A stretch of 64,000 nt of DNA from Acinetobacter rudis. GTDB lineage: Bacteria; Pseudomonadota; Gammaproteobacteria; Pseudomonadales; Moraxellaceae. Shown here piece after piece: positions 38,405 to 48,434 of this stretch. The stretch spans positions 1 through 64,000 of the forward strand of contig NZ_BBRX01000033.1 in the NCBI RefSeq assembly GCF_000829675.1. Reading direction: 5' to 3'. The position numbers were made by a program, and so were the translations under genes. Each line of letters opens with the position of its first letter. Position 1 is the stretch's first letter. The notes under the pieces are model-generated. The model saw nothing but the letters and a program-made list of their open reading frames with translations, was not told the origin of the DNA and made no database searches.

Positions 38405-39244
38405 ATGCAAAATTTTGACAATGCCGCTGTGTCTACACAGTTGGCACATGTCCGTATCGTCATGGTCAACACCACCCTACCTGCCAATATTGGTAGTGCT
38501 TTGCGTGCAATGAAAACGATGGGCCTTTCTAAACTCGTCTTGGTTGCCCCCAAGACTTATCCGCATCCAGATATTGATGCGCTCGCAGCAGGTGCAACCG
38601 ATCTGATTGAACAAATTGAAATCGTGTCTAGCCTTGAAGAAGCCATCGCAGACTGCCATTTGGTCTTTGGTACCAGTGCCCGAAGCCGCACGATTCCTTG
38701 GCCTTTACTTGATGTTCGACCTGCTGCCAACTTGGCCATGCAGGCAATCAGTGAAAAAAATCAAGAAGTAGCAATTGTTTTTGGCCGAGAAGATCGTGGT
38801 CTCACCAATGAAGAACTTGCTCTTGCCAATTATCACTTAACCATTCCAGTCAATACAGACTACGGCGTACTCAATGTAGCTCAAGCGATTCAAATCGTCT
38901 GCTATGAGATGCGTATGGCTATCCTTGAACACAGCACAACGGCTTCAGCTCAACAAGAACAAGCCATGCCGGTCACTGCTGAAGAGCAGATGCAGTGGGA
39001 TGAGCCGCTGGTAACGCAACAGCAAATGCAGCAATTTTACCCACATATGCAGCAAATGTTAGCCGATATTGAATTTTTTGACCCAGAAAACCCAAGATTA
39101 TTACCTTTACGCTTGCGTCGTCTTTTTGGACGTATACAATTAGATCGTATGGAATATCATTTACTTCGAGGGGTTTTTACCCGCGTACAAGCCCTCAGTA
39201 ATGGCACATGGAAAAAATCAACTCATCGAGAGGATCAAAACTAA
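38405..39244 (+). CDS. trmJ: tRNA (cytidine/uridine-32-2'-O)-methyltransferase TrmJ
   Basis: SPOUT-class methyltransferase for 2'-O-methylation at position 32 of tRNA. It has 279 residues from the ATG at 38405. The trefoil-knot motifs are visible: [21 protein letters not shown] (about 20-40), [19 protein letters not shown] and [19 protein letters not shown]. It overlaps cysE by a single base (TAATG). Confidence 0.92.
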   Translation: MQNFDNAAVSTQLAHVRIVMVNTTLPANIGSALRAMKTMGLSKLVLVAPKTYPHPDIDALAAGATDLIEQIEIVSSLEEAIADCHLVFGTSARSRTIPWPLLDVRPAANLAMQAISEKNQEVAIVFGREDRGLTNEELALANYHLTIPVNTDYGVLNVAQAIQIVCYEMRMAILEHSTTASAQQEQAMPVTAEEQMQWDEPLVTQQQMQQFYPHMQQMLADIEFFDPENPRLLPLRLRRLFGRIQLDRMEYHLLRGVFTRVQALSNGTWKKSTHREDQN

Positions 39245-40068
39245 TGCTTAAACAGCTCAAAGAAGACGTTCAAGCTGTCTTCGCGCGAGATCCAGCCGCA
39301 CGTAACCGTCTAGAAGTATTGACCACTTACCCGGGGATTCATGCATTAATGATGCATCGTGTCGCACATGAGCTGTGGAAAAAAGAGTGTAAAACCTCTG
39401 CGCGTGTTTTGTCTTCATTTAGTCGATTTGTAACAGGAATCGAAATCCATCCTGGTGCTAAAATTGGTCGCCGTTTTTTTATCGACCATGGTATGGGAGT
39501 CGTCATTGGTGAAACAGCTGAAATCGGCGATGATGTCACCTTGTATCATGGGGTGACCTTAGGTGGTACAACTTGGAACAAAGGCAAACGCCATCCTACA
39601 CTTGAAGATGGTGTGGTTGTCGGTGCAGGCGCTAAGATTTTGGGACCATTTACTGTAGGTAAAAATGCCAAAGTAGGCTCAAATACCGTGGTCACAAAAG
39701 CTGTACCTGCGGGTGTAACTGCTGTAGGTAGTCCTGCGCGCTTTATCTATAAAGAGCAGTTTAAAGATCAACCCAATGCTTCACCTGAAGAACAACATGA
39801 TTTGGCACAAAATGCTGCCAAAGACAAGTTCCAAGCCTATGCAGCAACACCTAACCTAGCAGATCCAGTATTTGAAGGTATGCGCGTATTACTCGATCGA
39901 CTGTCATATACAGAACAGCGAATGAATGCACTTTGTGCACGCCTATCTAAAATCGATCCAAGTTTCAAACATGTTGAACATGAGCATGAACACGAACTTA
40001 GTGATAAAGAATTAAAAGTTCTTGAAGACATCCGTAGAGAATGTGAATCACAAACTGACAAAAGTTAA
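39244..40068 (+). CDS. cysE: Serine O-acetyltransferase CysE
   Basis: Makes O-acetylserine, the carbon skeleton for cysteine. It has 274 residues. An N-terminal helical part ends [14 protein letters not shown], and then come left-handed beta-helix hexapeptide repeats (about 65-175) with the active-site histidine in [13 protein letters not shown] and [12 protein letters not shown]. The C-terminus is longer than usual and ends with a His/Glu-rich tail ([12 protein letters not shown]). It is coupled to trmJ. Cysteine made here also feeds IscS. Confidence 0.94.
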   Translation: MLKQLKEDVQAVFARDPAARNRLEVLTTYPGIHALMMHRVAHELWKKECKTSARVLSSFSRFVTGIEIHPGAKIGRRFFIDHGMGVVIGETAEIGDDVTLYHGVTLGGTTWNKGKRHPTLEDGVVVGAGAKILGPFTVGKNAKVGSNTVVTKAVPAGVTAVGSPARFIYKEQFKDQPNASPEEQHDLAQNAAKDKFQAYAATPNLADPVFEGMRVLLDRLSYTEQRMNALCARLSKIDPSFKHVEHEHEHELSDKELKVLEDIRRECESQTDKS

Positions 40069-40093
40069 TCGTCTCACAATCTCACCTTGTCAT

Positions 40094-40132
40094 AAAAAGC
40101 AGTTCAGCAACAATGTTGAACTGCTTTTTTTT
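40094..40132 (+). terminator. Terminator after cysE
   Basis: An AAAAAGCAGTTCA/TTGAACTGCTTTTT stem with a short loop is followed by eight T in total. Confidence 0.9.
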
Positions 40133-40297
40133 ACCTGAACACTTATATCAACAAATGGTAAATTTTTTAGTGAAAATTACAAGCTAATGTATGTTTTTTA
40201 ATAATGTTTCGCTTTAGAAGTTGCATGTTTTAGGTTCTTTTCATAGACTGAGCGACATCAACAATTTTGATCTAAAAAAACTATCTGGATGAATCTT

Positions 40298-41209
40298 ATG
40301 ACCCTTAAGCCCTTGGCATACAGCCTGATTGCTGCCTTGTTACTTACTGCATGTAGTTCAGGACCAGTAAAGCATCAACAATCTAACAGTAGTCAAATTG
40401 TTTTCACAGAACCAGATCTAACCCCTCCATTTTATGCGCTTAACCCTTTTAATTACGCAGAACCACCAGTATTTGAACTGGATTTAAAAAAGGCTGCTGC
40501 ACAGCCTGTAGCAAAAATGGAAGTAAGCCGTCCAGAAAATCCTAGCCAAAAATTGGTTTTAGACACGAATAAACTCATTATTCCAACGGTAAACTCAAAA
40601 GATCGCGCAATGAAATATGCCGTACTTGCTGGTGACAATGAAATTGACATCACCAATATCGATGATTTCTTACAAATGGTTGAAGGTAAAGCGCGTCATT
40701 ACCCACCTCAATTTACTGACCGTATGGAACGTAAAGGTTTTGAAAGTAAATTAAAAGAAGTCTCTACACAACTTGATACTTTAGCTGCAAACGACAAAGC
40801 TTCATTCGATATTTTGATTCGTGCATTTAAAGCCAGCGTGATGGGACGTAACCTCGATCTTGGTTCTGCATACACCACTAAATCTCTTAAATACGCTCAA
40901 CGTATCTTAAAAATTAACAAAGATGACGCTGAAGCGAACCTGTGGTTTGGTTTCTCTCTTTCTGAAGGTGGTGGCCAACGTGAAGCTATCCCTTATTTAG
41001 ACCGTGCAATGAAAGCGGGTGTACAAGAAGCTTACCTTTCTTCTGCAAACAACTTCATTGGTATGGAACAAAAGAAAAATGCCATTCAGACTTTGAAAAA
41101 CTATAAAGTAAAATACCCTGAGGAAGCAGAAGTTGCAGATCGCTTAATCCTTGAAATCGAAAAACAAAATCGTTACAACGTTTGGCAAATTCTTAAGAAA
41201 ACGTCTTAA
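40298..41209 (+). CDS. Outer-membrane lipoprotein with a TPR-like C-terminus
   Basis: 303 residues from the ATG at 40298, placed 8 bases after GGA; the ATG at 40289 would add three residues. The lipobox LLLTAC follows a short signal peptide, so it is a lipoprotein (Cys near 19) with Ser+2, favouring outer-membrane sorting. A proline-rich segment follows, and the last 130 residues contain TPR-like helices (SLKYAQRILKINKDDAEANLWFGFSLSEGGGQREAIPYLDRAM). I do not recognise a named family. Confidence 0.8.
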   Translation: MTLKPLAYSLIAALLLTACSSGPVKHQQSNSSQIVFTEPDLTPPFYALNPFNYAEPPVFELDLKKAAAQPVAKMEVSRPENPSQKLVLDTNKLIIPTVNSKDRAMKYAVLAGDNEIDITNIDDFLQMVEGKARHYPPQFTDRMERKGFESKLKEVSTQLDTLAANDKASFDILIRAFKASVMGRNLDLGSAYTTKSLKYAQRILKINKDDAEANLWFGFSLSEGGGQREAIPYLDRAMKAGVQEAYLSSANNFIGMEQKKNAIQTLKNYKVKYPEEAEVADRLILEIEKQNRYNVWQILKKTS

Positions 41210-41231
41210 GTCTAGCTAAACTCAACACAAT

Positions 41232-41259
41232 AAAAAAACCACCTTAAGGTGGTTTTTTT
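41232..41259. terminator. Bidirectional terminator after the lipoprotein gene
   Basis: A perfect palindrome ACCACCTTAAGGTGGT flanked by A and T tracts on both sides, so it can end transcription from either side. The convergent gene stops at 41325. Confidence 0.92.
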
Positions 41260-41324
41260 ATTGCATAGGCTGATTATTTAAGTTTATTGGCTTGATTTAA
41301 ATTATAGCCAGTGCCCAATTTAAA

Positions 41325-41798
41325 CTAAGGTAAAACACGATGTAAGTCGACTACACACTGTTCGCCTGTGGCCGTACCACAAAAACTAATACTGTTTGGA
41401 TTATTCCATTTCACAAAAAATTGTGAGACTTCACCTGACTGATCTTGTTGTAATCCAGAACAGTCTATTTCGTCATTATCATATTTAATTTGCATTGCCA
41501 TAACAGGCAACCGACTCATCGTATTATCAGGTGCGGGTTGGTATTCATAAATGCCTGTAGACCATTCTTTACCGCTATTTACGACCAATTCATTACCCCC
41601 TTTGAAATTATAATATTCAATACAGGTATTATTATTTGGCAATTGCATACCCCACAATCCCATAATTTCAGGACGTGAAATGACACGAATCATATTTTCA
41701 TTTTTTGCAGTGGCTGTAGCCTGAGTGGCTGTTTTATTTGCAAAAACCGTCGGTGCGACTAAAACTGACAAGACAATCAGTAAAGAGACTTTGTTCAT
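41325..41798 (-). CDS. Small secreted protein of unknown function
   Basis: 157 residues with a signal peptide (MNKVSLLIVLSVLVAPTVFA). The mature part has four cysteines (CIEYY, DCSGL, SFCGT, EQCVV), suggesting two disulfides in the periplasm. Tryptophans and aromatic pairs are frequent. No family is recognised. It is convergent with the lipoprotein gene. Confidence 0.7.
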   Translation of the reverse strand: MNKVSLLIVLSVLVAPTVFANKTATQATATAKNENMIRVISRPEIMGLWGMQLPNNNTCIEYYNFKGGNELVVNSGKEWSTGIYEYQPAPDNTMSRLPVMAMQIKYDNDEIDCSGLQQDQSGEVSQFFVKWNNPNSISFCGTATGEQCVVDLHRVLP

Positions 41799-41952
41799 AT
41801 TTCAACTTGGTTCTTAATTCATTGAAATAACTTATCATAATTTCCTGCAATAGCGATCAAAAATAACCATTGTTGAACAATATGTCGGTTATGCTAGTAA
41901 CAATACATCGGATGACAAACAATTTTTCAAATTTTATATGGGTCCACTGATA

Positions 41953-43443
41953 ATGAAATTTTCAGAATATATTCAATATGATGGCTTAGGATTAGCTCAA
42001 CTCGTACAACAAAAACAAGTGCAAGCACATGAGCTTTTAGAGCTTGCTATTGCACGTAGTGAGGCTGTCAATCCAAAACTTAATGCAATTACCATTAAAA
42101 CCTTTGAACAAGCTAAGGCTAAACTCGACAACCCCACTGCAGGCCCTTTTTCTGGGGTTCCCTTCTTACTAAAAGACTTACATCAAGACTATGCTGGTAT
42201 TGTCAGTAGCTATGGTTCTAATAGCTTAAAGCGAAAACCTTACGTTGCAGAGCAAACTGCAGAAATTGTAAAACGGTGGGAGAACACAGGAGTCAGTATT
42301 TTGGGACTCACCAATAGTCCTGAGTTTGGTATTAAAGGGATTACTGAGCCTGATGCTTGGGGAAGTTGTCATAACCCATGGAATCTTCAACACAATACTG
42401 GTGGTTCTTCAGGTGGGGCTGCCTCTGCTGTTGCTGCTGGAATTGTTCCATTAGCCGGTGCTAGCGATGGTGGTGGCTCTATTCGTATACCTGCATCTTA
42501 CTGTGGTCTATTCGGCTTAAAACCGAGTCGAGGACGTACACCGTGGGGCCCTCATTTTAGTGAAGCTATGCACGGCGCTGCAATGCAGCATGTCTTAGCC
42601 AAATCAGTACGTGATAGTGCTGCTATGCTGGATGCAAGTCATGGTTCAGGCCCTTTTTCAACCTTTAACATCGCAGCACCTGAACAGTCTTATCTTGATC
42701 AAATTACACAAGCGCCCAGACCATTAAGAATTGCATTTAGTACCCAATCCCCAATTACCACCAAAGTCTCTAAAGATGCCGTTGCTGCTGTGCTGCATAG
42801 CGCTAAGCTATTGGAATCATTGGGCCACGATGTTGTAGAAGATCAGCCTAAAATTGATGGACTGGCCTTAGCCAAAGATTTTTTACGCACATGGTTTAGT
42901 CAATGCGCACATACCGTGCAACAAATTAAAAAACAACATGGTGCTTCTGACCGAGATTTTGAAATAGATACGCGTGTAATCGCTGCTATGGGTGCCAAAG
43001 TTAGTGCCATAGACTATATTGAAACGTTAAACAACTGGGGCCATTATAGCGCACAGATGAATCAGTTCTTTCAACACTATGATCTTTACCTCCTTCCTGC
43101 TACTGCATCTGTTGCACCTAAAAATGGAGAAGTTAAGACCCCAAAATGGCAAGTCCCACTGATGCATAGTTTATTAAAGTTTGATCAAGCTCACCGTCTT
43201 GCCCATAGTCATTTATTTGAATTTATTGTTAAAAATAATTTAAAGTGGGTACCTTTCACACAATTAGCAAACATTACAGGACTACCTGCAATGTCTGTTC
43301 CGCTTTATTGGAATAAAGAACATCTACCTATAGGTTCTCAATTTATCGCACCCTTTGGAGCCGAAGGATTACTTTTACAACTCGCCACACAGCTTGAACA
43401 AGCACAGCCGTGGATGCCGCAATATCAAAATATCAAACTCTAA
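41953..43443 (+). CDS. Amidase signature family enzyme
   Basis: 496 residues from the ATG at 41953 (an ATG at 41938 would add five residues; neither has a strong ribosome site). The Ser-cisSer-Lys triad is present: Lys in [10 protein letters not shown] (near 77), Ser in [14 protein letters not shown] (near 153), and the nucleophile Ser in [16 protein letters not shown] (near 176). Such enzymes hydrolyse amides of varied size; the substrate is unknown. It stands alone. Confidence 0.9.
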   Translation: MKFSEYIQYDGLGLAQLVQQKQVQAHELLELAIARSEAVNPKLNAITIKTFEQAKAKLDNPTAGPFSGVPFLLKDLHQDYAGIVSSYGSNSLKRKPYVAEQTAEIVKRWENTGVSILGLTNSPEFGIKGITEPDAWGSCHNPWNLQHNTGGSSGGAASAVAAGIVPLAGASDGGGSIRIPASYCGLFGLKPSRGRTPWGPHFSEAMHGAAMQHVLAKSVRDSAAMLDASHGSGPFSTFNIAAPEQSYLDQITQAPRPLRIAFSTQSPITTKVSKDAVAAVLHSAKLLESLGHDVVEDQPKIDGLALAKDFLRTWFSQCAHTVQQIKKQHGASDRDFEIDTRVIAAMGAKVSAIDYIETLNNWGHYSAQMNQFFQHYDLYLLPATASVAPKNGEVKTPKWQVPLMHSLLKFDQAHRLAHSHLFEFIVKNNLKWVPFTQLANITGLPAMSVPLYWNKEHLPIGSQFIAPFGAEGLLLQLATQLEQAQPWMPQYQNIKL

Positions 43444-43465
43444 TTATTCATATTTATTCGCAAAA

Positions 43466-43503
43466 ATAAAAACCACCTACAAATGGAGTATTTCGTAGGT
43501 GGT
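43466..43503 (-). terminator. Terminator of the DUF2057 gene
   Basis: ACCACCTAC/GTAGGTGGT arms have a 15-base loop, with a T-run on the minus strand after the stem. It lies between convergent genes, so it may also end transcription of the amidase gene. Confidence 0.65.
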
Positions 43504-43599
43504 CCAAGCTTGACGTTCTTACGCTTCTACTTTTTTTATTTCTTATAGATATAATCAAAATATTGGCTAGATTGCATTGACAGCTCGATGAGCTTTTAA

Positions 43600-44265
43600 C
43601 TATTGTTCAGCCAACCAATTCATAAATTTTTGACGTTCTGCTTTGGTCATTCCTTTCCATAGCTGAATCATTTGTTGGTCTTTACCACTTGTCATGGCAG
43701 CTGCATTATTCACGGGTGTTGTAACTACAACTGGAGTCGCTGCTGTATTATTTGCATACACAGGTGCAGGCTGAGCAGCAGAAGATTTACCAGAGGTGTA
43801 GTCAAAGGCACGGCTAAATAAACCTGATTTGAACCATGGTTTAGCTTCGTTGTTAGCACCCGTTTGCTGTACCACTAATTGGTTTTTAGCATCATACAAT
43901 GCAATGGTGGGTTGCTCTGCATATTTAACTGCATCATCATAATTATTCGGTTGATTAACTACTGCCAATCGATAAGTTTGACCATCAACCAAATTCGGTG
44001 CCTGAATAGTAACAACACCAGACTTTGCAATATCGTGTTCACCACTGGCATGCTTAAAGAACTGCTGATAGCGCACACTTAATGCAGTATTTCCAGCATC
44101 TACTTTATAGCTATTTTTTTCAGTACGAAATAAACCGGTATTGACCTCTTGGTCATTGATGGCAATCAATGCGATATCTTCTGGACTGGTGATAGTGACT
44201 GCTGCAAATACAGAACTACTCATCATACATGCCAGTGCGATCATGCTTAATTTATTTAACGCCAT
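43600..44265 (-). CDS. DUF2057 (YccT/CsgI-like) periplasmic protein
   Basis: 221 residues with a signal peptide (MALNKLSMIALACMMSSSVFA). The mature domain (VTITSPEDIALIAINDQEV...) matches the DUF2057/YccT family, whose E. coli member (CsgI) is a periplasmic curli inhibitor; the link to curli here is not implied. A Thr/Val/Asn/Ala-rich linker leads to a C-terminal helix ending KAERQKFMNWLAEQ. A GTG at 44283 would add six residues and break the signal peptide shape, so the ATG is preferred. Confidence 0.82.
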   Translation of the reverse strand: MALNKLSMIALACMMSSSVFAAVTITSPEDIALIAINDQEVNTGLFRTEKNSYKVDAGNTALSVRYQQFFKHASGEHDIAKSGVVTIQAPNLVDGQTYRLAVVNQPNNYDDAVKYAEQPTIALYDAKNQLVVQQTGANNEAKPWFKSGLFSRAFDYTSGKSSAAQPAPVYANNTAATPVVVTTPVNNAAAMTSGKDQQMIQLWKGMTKAERQKFMNWLAEQ

Positions 44266-44378
44266 CGGTACCACCACTCTCACTCATTGTCAAAAAACTG
44301 TAAAACTTAATGCACTATGCAATTTCAACATGACAGTTATATGACAGCTTTGAAAAATTAAAGCAGCACCCTAAAACA

Positions 44379-44402
44379 AAAAGAACGCCGCAGCGTTCTT
44401 TT
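44379..44402 (-). terminator. Terminator after the nitroreductase gene
   Basis: AAAAGAACGC/GCGTTCTTTT has a CGCA-type loop and A and T tracts both sides. It is 70 bases after the nitroreductase stop at 44472. Confidence 0.7.
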
Positions 44403-44471
44403 ATTAAATACTATTAACAATAGATCCATCCCCACTCAAATCAAAGATTATAAGTAGGAAATTTCACACAC

Positions 44472-45065
44472 TTAGTTAAATGTTTTAAAACGAGCTGTAT
44501 CGTCAATAAATTCTTTTTCACCAGCTGGTGCTTCAATTGAACCAAACACAAGCTGTGCACGCAACTTCCAAGAAGCTGGAATATTGAATTGCTCAGCAAC
44601 TTGATCATCTACGATTGGATTATAATGTTGTAGTGATGCACCCACACCATGCTCAGAAAGTGCAGTCCATACTGCAAATTGTGCAATAGCAGTTGAGTGT
44701 TCTGACCAAACTGGGAAATTATCTGCATACGCCGCAAATTGTTCTTGTAGCCCTTTCACAACATCTTGGTCTTCATAGAACAAAACTGTACCATGACCTG
44801 CAATAAAACTATTCATTTTTGCTTTAGTCGCTTCAAATGCTTGTGCAGGTACAAGTTTTTCTAGCGTGTTGAGTACAATCGTCCAAAACTGCGTATGTGA
44901 ATCACCAAATAAAATAACTGCACGTGAAGACTGTGAGTTAAAAGCTGATGGGCTGTGCTTCACTGCATCTTTAATGAGCGTTTCAATCACAGCATTATCA
45001 ATATTTACATTTTTACCAATAGCATAAATAGTACGGCGTTGAGTGATTTTATCTAAAAATGACAT
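44472..45065 (-). CDS. Nitroreductase family FMN oxidoreductase
   Basis: 197 residues, resembling the YdgI/NfnB-like small branch. RRTIYAIGKNV (about 10-20), SPSAFNSQSSRAVIL (about 38-52) and the AIAQFAVWTALSEHGVGASLQHYNP motif (about 125-150) bind FMN. These enzymes reduce nitro compounds, quinones or flavins with NAD(P)H. It stands alone, separated from ftsY by a 12/12 inverted repeat. Confidence 0.88.
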   Translation of the reverse strand: MSFLDKITQRRTIYAIGKNVNIDNAVIETLIKDAVKHSPSAFNSQSSRAVILFGDSHTQFWTIVLNTLEKLVPAQAFEATKAKMNSFIAGHGTVLFYEDQDVVKGLQEQFAAYADNFPVWSEHSTAIAQFAVWTALSEHGVGASLQHYNPIVDDQVAEQFNIPASWKLRAQLVFGSIEAPAGEKEFIDDTARFKTFN

Positions 45066-45185
45066 AAAACAGATCCTTTTCTAAGTGTTAGTTCGTAATA
45101 TTCGATATGGCTATATTAAAGATGATTTATGACACAATCATGCGAATGTACATAACATAGTGTTCTAACTACAGAACACTAATAA

Positions 45186-45218
45186 CTTAGCCAATTTCTG
45201 TTGTAAAAATTGGCTAAG
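45186..45218. repeat. Perfect 12-base inverted repeat downstream of ftsY
   Basis: CTTAGCCAATTT and AAATTGGCTAAG are exact reverse complements with a nine-base spacer. It has no T-run on either side. It may be a weak terminator of ftsY or an mRNA 3' end stabiliser. Confidence 0.5.
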
Positions 45219-45241
45219 TGAATTTAATCAGATCGTTATTT

Positions 45242-46324
45242 TTATTTATCAGTTTCAAACAAAGCTGCTACAAAACTTTTAGCTGAGAATGGACGTAAGT
45301 CATCAATTTGCTCACCCACCCCAATAAATCGAATAGGAACATGTGTTCTACTTGCGATATTGAACAATACACCACCTTTAGCTGTACCATCGAGCTTAGT
45401 AATGGTTAAACCTGTTAATCCAACTGCCTCGTCAAATAACTCAACTTGGTTCACAGCATTCTGCCCAGTACCTGCATCAACAACCAACATAATTTCATGT
45501 GGTGCAGTTGCATCAATTTTTTGCATTACGCGTTTAACTTTTTTTAACTCTTCCATTAAGTTGCTTTTATTATGTAAACGCCCTGCTGTATCAGCAATCA
45601 GGACATCAATACCCTTCGCTCGAGCACTTTCAAAAGCATCAAAAATTACTGATGCACTGTCTGCGCCATGCCCTTGAGAAACAACACTAATATTGTTTCG
45701 ATCACCCCATATTTGTAATTGCTCAGTGGCTGCAGCACGGAAGGTATCACCAGCAGCTAACATGACTTTTTTGCCTTCACCTTGTAGACGTTTAGCAAGC
45801 TTACCGATAGTTGTTGTTTTACCTACCCCATTAACACCCACCACCAAGATCACATAGGGATTTTTATTCGGGTCAATATGTAATGGCTTTACTCTTGGTG
45901 CCAATAAACTCACCAATTCTTCTTGCAAAGCTTTATAAAGTGCATGTGAATAGATCAAATCACCACGTGCTGTACGCTCTGTAAGATTGGCAATAATGGT
46001 TTTCGTCGCCTCAACACCGATATCGGCCACTAACAATTGCTCTTCAACTTCCTCAAGCAATTCATCGTCAATTTCTTTACCACCGATCAGAATATTAACC
46101 ATGCCATCAGCAAGATTTCTACGTGTCTTGGTCAGACCCGCTTTCATACGACTAAAAAAGCCACCTTTTGCTGCTTCTTCTGATTCAGTGCTTACTGTTG
46201 CATCAGCTGTTTGCGCTGGATGATTTTCAATAATAGGAACATCTACAGCAGGTAAACTCGCCAAAGTGACATCATCGTCCCCAATATCTGCATCAATCAA
46301 AAATTTATTTTCGTGTTGTTGCAT
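45242..46324 (-). CDS. ftsY: Signal recognition particle receptor FtsY
   Basis: Membrane-associated GTPase that docks SRP-bound ribosomes at the translocon. It has 360 residues from the ATG at 46324 (E. coli 497), because the acidic A domain is short. The NG domain (about 65-360) carries the P-loop GVNGVGKTTTIGKLA, DTFRAAATEQLQ, DTAGRLHNK and TKLDGTAKGG. Confidence 0.96.
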   Translation of the reverse strand: MQQHENKFLIDADIGDDDVTLASLPAVDVPIIENHPAQTADATVSTESEEAAKGGFFSRMKAGLTKTRRNLADGMVNILIGGKEIDDELLEEVEEQLLVADIGVEATKTIIANLTERTARGDLIYSHALYKALQEELVSLLAPRVKPLHIDPNKNPYVILVVGVNGVGKTTTIGKLAKRLQGEGKKVMLAAGDTFRAAATEQLQIWGDRNNISVVSQGHGADSASVIFDAFESARAKGIDVLIADTAGRLHNKSNLMEELKKVKRVMQKIDATAPHEIMLVVDAGTGQNAVNQVELFDEAVGLTGLTITKLDGTAKGGVLFNIASRTHVPIRFIGVGEQIDDLRPFSAKSFVAALFETDK

Positions 46325-46447
46325 TCCTGATTCCTTGAAAAACATCGCGTTAAAAGGCTGAGTCTAACATAATTTCATGCCCTATTTGAACGCGCCTCAG
46401 CGCTAATTTGAGCAATATTCAGCAAGCAATCATTTATAGCAGTATAA

Positions 46448-46798
46448 TCAGCTGCCTTGCTGTACATTATGCGGATAATTTTCTTCAAGCTGCATGGCGG
46501 GTTGTTGTCTGACTTTAGCTGCTTCAAATTGTTGAGCGCGTAAAAGTTTTAAATAGTGAATACGGTTCATTTGACCTTTCAAGAGCAAATCACGTGCTGC
46601 ACGTTGGGTATTTGGAAATTCTGCTTGGGTTGCCAACACAACAACATATTGATATTGAGTTTGATTAATCGGCTGAGCGCACAACCTTTTAGCCTGCCAA
46701 GCAATAATTACAAGTAATAGTGCAATAGCGATATAAGATATTCGATCCAGATTTAACCGTTTTTTAATTTTTTCTAAATTTTCTTTAACAATAAACAT
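46448..46798 (-). CDS. Small single-pass membrane protein of unknown function
   Basis: 116 residues with a basic N-terminus, one hydrophobic helix (IAIALLLVIIAWQA, about 23-37) and a soluble tail of about 75 residues rich in Gln, Arg and Ala. No family recognised. It lies upstream of ftsY on the same strand, with 123 bases between them. Confidence 0.55.
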   Translation of the reverse strand: MFIVKENLEKIKKRLNLDRISYIAIALLLVIIAWQAKRLCAQPINQTQYQYVVVLATQAEFPNTQRAARDLLLKGQMNRIHYLKLLRAQQFEAAKVRQQPAMQLEENYPHNVQQGS

Positions 46799-46915
46799 GC
46801 ATGACCTCTAGCTTGCACTAGTGTAATCATGCTCAAACAAAAAATACAGGGATCATCACGCGTATGGATAAATATAAAGCAAAACTTTATATTGGGGATT
46901 AAGCTAAACGCTACG

Positions 46916-46944
46916 ATCTTATCAAGTTGACTTCAATAAGATCA
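46916..46944. terminator. Hairpin downstream of the 47323-46964 gene
   Basis: GATCTTAT and ATAAGATC form an eight-base stem with a 13-base loop, just 20 bases after the stop at 46964. The T-run is absent, so it is only a possible terminator. Confidence 0.4.
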
Positions 46945-46963
46945 TAGCGATAGCTACAAATCA

Positions 46964-47323
46964 CTAACTTTTAAACATAATATGTAGAACAGCAAAATAA
47001 AGCATGGCTGCGATGAGGACCAATACCAGCACCACAGTAAAAATACTGAGGGCACTTTCCTCAGCAACTGGGTGTAAATCATCTGTGTCTAAGCGCTTTA
47101 ATTCACCATCATAAATCCGGTAAAAATCTTTTTTTTGCATTGGATCTAAATGCTGTGTATAATCGTACACTCTATTTCGCTGTGCGATGCAGAAATTACC
47201 TAAATGTACCTCTTGATGAAATACTGCATCATGAAGTTGTTTTCGATGATACTGCGCTAAGGCTATAATTTGTGTTTCTCTTAAGGGTTGATCAAAACTA
47301 AAACCGTCTATACTGTTGGTCAT
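46964..47323 (-). CDS. Small C-tail-anchored membrane protein of unknown function
   Basis: 119 residues, started by an ATG with AAGGAG seven bases upstream. The N-terminal 85 residues are polar and rich in His and Gln. The C-terminal hydrophobic segment (about 92-115, ALSIFTVVLVLVLIAAMLYF) suggests tail anchoring. No family recognised. Confidence 0.6.
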   Translation of the reverse strand: MTNSIDGFSFDQPLRETQIIALAQYHRKQLHDAVFHQEVHLGNFCIAQRNRVYDYTQHLDPMQKKDFYRIYDGELKRLDTDDLHPVAEESALSIFTVVLVLVLIAAMLYFAVLHIMFKS

Positions 47324-47541
47324 GTTGTTCTCCTTATTTGTCGTGCTGACAATGATTTTATTACTGTTGTTTTCGTATAAAGTTTAATCGTATAAACATA
47401 AAATGTCTAATTGCATCTGTCACTATATTGACAAAATCGCAGCTTTGTAATATTAGTTTAATATAACTTTGCCAAACTCAATCAGCGGCGAATAGATGAG
47501 TAAAACTCAATAGCAATCATAATTACAATAAGGAGTTATAT

Positions 47542-47775
47542 ATGATTCAGAAAATTTCACACCGTGACTTAGAAGGTATCTACGAAGTTGCAGTAAACAC
47601 GATCCAATCTGAAATGAACTTTTCAGATGCAGTTCAACAACTTGAGCACGTAGCTCGTGCAGGACATAGTCGTTCTGCGATGTTTTTAGCTGAACTTTAT
47701 TACCAAGGTTTCCGCGTAGAGCGTGATTCACTTAAAGCACAATATTGGCAGAAATTAGCCACCATGCAAGCATAA
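47542..47775 (+). CDS. Small Sel1/TPR-like protein
   Basis: 77 residues. A strong ribosome site (AAGGAG, seven bases before the ATG) supports the start. The central part (HVARAGHSRSAMFLAELYYQGFRVERDSLKAQYWQKLA) is one Sel1-like repeat. No signal peptide, so it is cytoplasmic. It has its own terminator, so it is probably real, but its partner is unknown. Confidence 0.75.
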   Translation: MIQKISHRDLEGIYEVAVNTIQSEMNFSDAVQQLEHVARAGHSRSAMFLAELYYQGFRVERDSLKAQYWQKLATMQA

Positions 47776-47779
47776 GACT

Positions 47780-47805
47780 GCGTCACTTAGGTGGCGCTTT
47801 TTTTT
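47780..47805 (+). terminator. Terminator after the small Sel1-like gene
   Basis: GCGTCAC/GTGGCGC with a TTAG loop (one wobble) is followed by eight T. Confidence 0.8.
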
Positions 47806-47914
47806 GCCACTCTACGTAAATTTAATATTTGATTACCATAAAGCATAACGTCATAACTTTATTATCATTACGTTCAAGTACAATAGAACCACTTTATACA
47901 GAGCGGTTAGGATC

Positions 47915-48295
47915 ATGAAAAACTATTTAAAACTACACCCCGTTTCTAAGCAATTTATTCTTCGAATCTCTATCCTTAAAAGTATGATGTATTGTGGTGT
48001 GTTGTGGGGCCTTTACCATGAAGGTTGGGCCATCAAAACAGACCCGAATAGTAACGAAAAGGTCTTCCCTTTTTGGCTGAATCCAACCCAAGCCTATCGT
48101 TATGCACAAAATAACTGGCCAAACTACCACCCACGTAAAATTAGTTTACAAGATTTTGAAAACTCCTTGTTACCTACCTTAAATCGTTTTCATGTTAAAC
48201 CCACTTTATATGGTTCTTCTGCTGTTATGTTCAAGCTCTCATCCTCACAAATGAAGCACTTCTTTTTCAGCAAAAACAATTATCAAATGGCTTAA
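47915..48295 (+). CDS. DUF2750-family protein
   Basis: 126 residues. The central pattern with W-A-I-K-T-D-x-N and FPFWLNPTQAYRYAQNNWPNYHPRKISLQDFENSLLPTL matches the DUF2750 family, small cytoplasmic proteins of unknown role. It has no signal peptide. It stands alone. The family match is by eye. Confidence 0.7.
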   Translation: MKNYLKLHPVSKQFILRISILKSMMYCGVLWGLYHEGWAIKTDPNSNEKVFPFWLNPTQAYRYAQNNWPNYHPRKISLQDFENSLLPTLNRFHVKPTLYGSSAVMFKLSSSQMKHFFFSKNNYQMA

Positions 48296-48434
48296 TTTTT
48301 TGCCGAACAACTGAATGAAATTTGTGCTATTTAAGCCTCTAAATATCACAAAATTAGTGGCTTATTTTCGAGATGACTTGTAGTATTTAATTGTGGGACT
48401 TTAATACATTCATAACAAACAAGGTAGCAAAGAA

